From: Bacteroidota bacterium
GTDB taxonomy: Bacteria; Bacteroidota; Bacteroidia; Bacteroidales; UBA1402
NCBI GenBank assembly: GCA_030706285.1
Contig: JAUZOU010000147.1
Location: forward strand, 1 to 7,256
Direction of reading: 5' to 3'
DNA: 7,256 nucleotides
The translations under genes were made by a program, and so were the position numbers. Under the pieces are notes generated by a model. That model was not told the DNA's origin and made no database searches. It saw only the letters and a program-made list of their open reading frames with translations. Positions 5,170-7,256 of this stretch are shown piece by piece; position 1 is the stretch's first letter; each line of letters starts with the position of its first letter.

Positions 5170-7256
5170 ATGATTATGTTTAGAAAACCAACAATATCGT
5201 TAAAACAGATCCTGCTCTTAGTCACTGTTGCTGTTCATGCAGCAGCAGTGGCTCAACCATCAGTGCCTCCGTTAAAACTATGGTTTGACAGCCCGGCCCG
5301 ATCGACTGTTACGGATTCGAAAAGCACCTGGGACAGCGATCCGGAATGGTTGAGAGCCTTACCTGTCGGAAACGGATTTATGGGGGCGATGATATTCGGT
5401 GATGTCAATCATGATAGAATTCAACTGAATGAAAAAACCTTATGGTCTGGAAGCCAGGATGATAATAATAATCCGGAAGCTGCAAAATGGCTGCCTAAGA
5501 TCCGGCAATTGCTTTTTGATGGAAACTATCTGGAAGCCAATGAATTGACCAAGAAAACGCAGGTGTGTAAAGGTGCCGGTTCCGGAAAAGGAGAAGGGGC
5601 AAACGTTCCTTACGGCTCTTTCCAGACCCTTGGCGATTTGGTTTTTGATTTTGGGACGGAAGAACCATATTCAGGTTATCGAAAAGAACTTGATCTTAGA
5701 AAAGGATTGGTTACTGTTTTCTATGTTCAGGGGAACCGGCACTATAAGAGAGAAATCTTTGCCAGCTATCCTGACAGGGCTTTAATTATGCATATTACCT
5801 CAAATGAACCTCATGCTATCAGTTTTTCCGTAAAACTGACCCGTCAGGAACGCTGTCAATTCAAAACGGAAAAAGATAATCTGATGATGTTCGGTTGGTT
5901 GGACAATGGAAAAGGAGGGGAGGGCATGCAGTATGCCACCCGGATAAAAGCGATAGCCAAAGGTGGAAAAACCGTTTATTCGGAAAATCAGCTATCAGTT
6001 CAACAATCGGATGATGTTGTTCTGATTCTGACTGCTTCAACCAATTACAAGCAGGATTATCCTTCGTTTACCGGAGAAAATCCAGTACAGGTTTCTTATG
6101 CTCAATTGAATAAAGCGGCTAAGAAATCGTATGCGTCTTTATTGAAAAGCCATCTGGACGATTATACCTCAATTTTCAGCAGAGTCGAATTAAATTTATC
6201 CGGGCAAACGACAGATACCATTCCAACAGACCGGCGTTTGATCAACCAAAAGAAAAGCCCGGATGATCTTCATTTACAAGAGTTGTATTTTCAGTTTGGC
6301 CGTTATTTACTCATCGCTTCTTCAAGAAAAGGGTCATTACCGGCCAATTTACAGGGGGTATGGGCAAATAAAATCCAGGTACCCTGGAATTGCGATTATC
6401 ACACCAACATCAATGTTCAGATGAACTATTGGCCTGCCGATGTGACGAACCTGTCAGATTGTTTTTCCCCGTTTGTCAAGCTGGTGGAGTCATTGGTGAA
6501 ACCGGGGGAGAAGACGGCTTCTGTACAATATCATGCCCGTGGCTGGTGTGTTGAACCGATCACGAACGTCTGGGGATATACGTCGCCGGGTGAGGGCACC
6601 AGCTGGGGCATGTATGTGGCAGCCGGCGGTTGGTTGTGCGGACAGTTATGGGATCATTATACATTTTGCCGCGATAACGACTATTTAAAAGAAATTTATC
6701 CGGTCTTGCTCAAATCGGCTCAATTTTATCTTGATTGGCTTGTCAAAGATCCGGTTACCGGGAAGCTTGTTTCAGGACCGTCCACTTCGCCGGAAAATTC
6801 ATTCATCGCTCCTGACGGATCCACCGGATCAATCTGTATGGCACCATCTCATGATCAGGAAATCATCGCAGAGTTGTTTACCCATGTGGTGGAAGCTTCA
6901 AGATTACTCAAAGATACCAATCTGTTGGTTGCAAAGATCGATCAAGCAATCCCTCAACTGGCCCAACCGGCCATTGCTTCAGATGGCAGACTGATGGAAT
7001 GGAGTCAGGCATTTAAAGAATCGGATCCGACACACAGACACGTTTCTCATCTGTATATGTGGTATCCCGTTACTGTTATTGGTCCCAGCGAAACACCCGA
7101 ACTGGCCGAGGCCGCGAGAAAAAGCCTTGAGGCCAGGACCGATGTCGGTACAGGTTGGTCATTAGCCTGGAAAATCAGTTTCTGGGCCAGGCTCAAAGAT
7201 GGCAACAGAGCGTATAAATTACTGAAGGAATTGTTGTATCCCACCAGTAATTATCA
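5170..7256 (+). CDS. GH95-family secreted glycoside hydrolase, probable alpha-L-fucosidase (3' end missing)
   Basis: The reading frame is open from ATG 5170 to the window edge: 695 codons of an enzyme family usually near 780-850 residues, so roughly the last hundred or more are missing. It should invert and remove terminal alpha-L-fucose from a glycan, probably in the periplasm. A Sec signal peptide spans about 1-28 (AVA/Q). The N-terminal GH95 beta domain includes LPVGNGFMGAMIFG at 64-77. The (alpha/alpha)6 catalytic domain shows LPANLQGVW at 390-398, HTNINVQMNYWP at 411-422 and SPEN at 540-543. By recalled comparison with Bifidobacterium AfcA, N413 and N415 match its catalytic asparagines and E542 its general acid. 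HRHVSHLY lies at 622-629. The QIDGNFG-type block thought to carry the key aspartate would lie beyond the window. An in-frame stop at 5152-5154 limits the start to 5170 or 5176; an AAAGAG run lies upstream. An alpha-L-galactosidase is the main alternative. Confidence 0.92.
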   Translation, partial: MIMFRKPTISLKQILLLVTVAVHAAAVAQPSVPPLKLWFDSPARSTVTDSKSTWDSDPEWLRALPVGNGFMGAMIFGDVNHDRIQLNEKTLWSGSQDDNNNPEAAKWLPKIRQLLFDGNYLEANELTKKTQVCKGAGSGKGEGANVPYGSFQTLGDLVFDFGTEEPYSGYRKELDLRKGLVTVFYVQGNRHYKREIFASYPDRALIMHITSNEPHAISFSVKLTRQERCQFKTEKDNLMMFGWLDNGKGGEGMQYATRIKAIAKGGKTVYSENQLSVQQSDDVVLILTASTNYKQDYPSFTGENPVQVSYAQLNKAAKKSYASLLKSHLDDYTSIFSRVELNLSGQTTDTIPTDRRLINQKKSPDDLHLQELYFQFGRYLLIASSRKGSLPANLQGVWANKIQVPWNCDYHTNINVQMNYWPADVTNLSDCFSPFVKLVESLVKPGEKTASVQYHARGWCVEPITNVWGYTSPGEGTSWGMYVAAGGWLCGQLWDHYTFCRDNDYLKEIYPVLLKSAQFYLDWLVKDPVTGKLVSGPSTSPENSFIAPDGSTGSICMAPSHDQEIIAELFTHVVEASRLLKDTNLLVAKIDQAIPQLAQPAIASDGRLMEWSQAFKESDPTHRHVSHLYMWYPVTVIGPSETPELAEAARKSLEARTDVGTGWSLAWKISFWARLKDGNRAYKLLKELLYPTSNY

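Noticed and set aside
5573..6994. Short plus-strand frames at 5573-5785 and 6731-6994.
   Set aside because: They are out-of-frame shadows of the GH95 gene, whose own frame is continuous with family motifs throughout.

Overview
The window looks like part of a polysaccharide utilization locus (PUL) from a Bacteroidota bacterium, most likely Bacteroidales. The evidence is a complete SusC/SusD pair, a SusD lipoprotein signal with acidic residues after the lipid cysteine, and promoter-like boxes of the Bacteroidota -7 type (TAnnTTTG). Base composition is moderate and even across the genes, with no tRNA, rRNA, insertion sequence or CRISPR array. Genus cannot be judged from the sequence.

Layout: (1) 1-43, minus strand: the first 14 codons of a divergent gene that opens with a signal-peptide-like sequence. 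(2) 44-311: a compact intergenic control region. It holds four copies of a 14-bp element, rGGGGwnnATTs, as two direct-repeat pairs of 22-bp period facing outward. Each pair sits 22 nt upstream of a TAnnTTTG-like box. The whole arrangement is mirror-symmetric about position 176. (3) 312-3380: SusC-like TonB-dependent outer-membrane transporter. (4) 3393-5003: SusD-like glycan-binding lipoprotein, 12 nt downstream and surely co-transcribed. (5) 5004-5169: a spacer with a possible hairpin plus T-tract, followed by a second TAnnTTTG box. (6) 5170-7256: secreted GH95 glycoside hydrolase, cut by the window edge after 695 codons.

Working model: the GH95 enzyme removes terminal alpha-L-fucose (or, less likely, alpha-L-galactose) from a glycan. 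SusD captures oligosaccharides at the cell surface and SusC imports them into the periplasm with TonB energy. The divergent gene probably encodes another exported protein of the same locus. The matching repeat pairs suggest that one regulator, perhaps an AraC-type DNA-binding domain as in hybrid two-component systems, switches on both directions together. No regulator gene is in the window.

The genes belong to well-known families. The least expected feature is the symmetric divergent control region. The next most interesting are the hairpin/promoter junction before GH95 and the active-site details of GH95.
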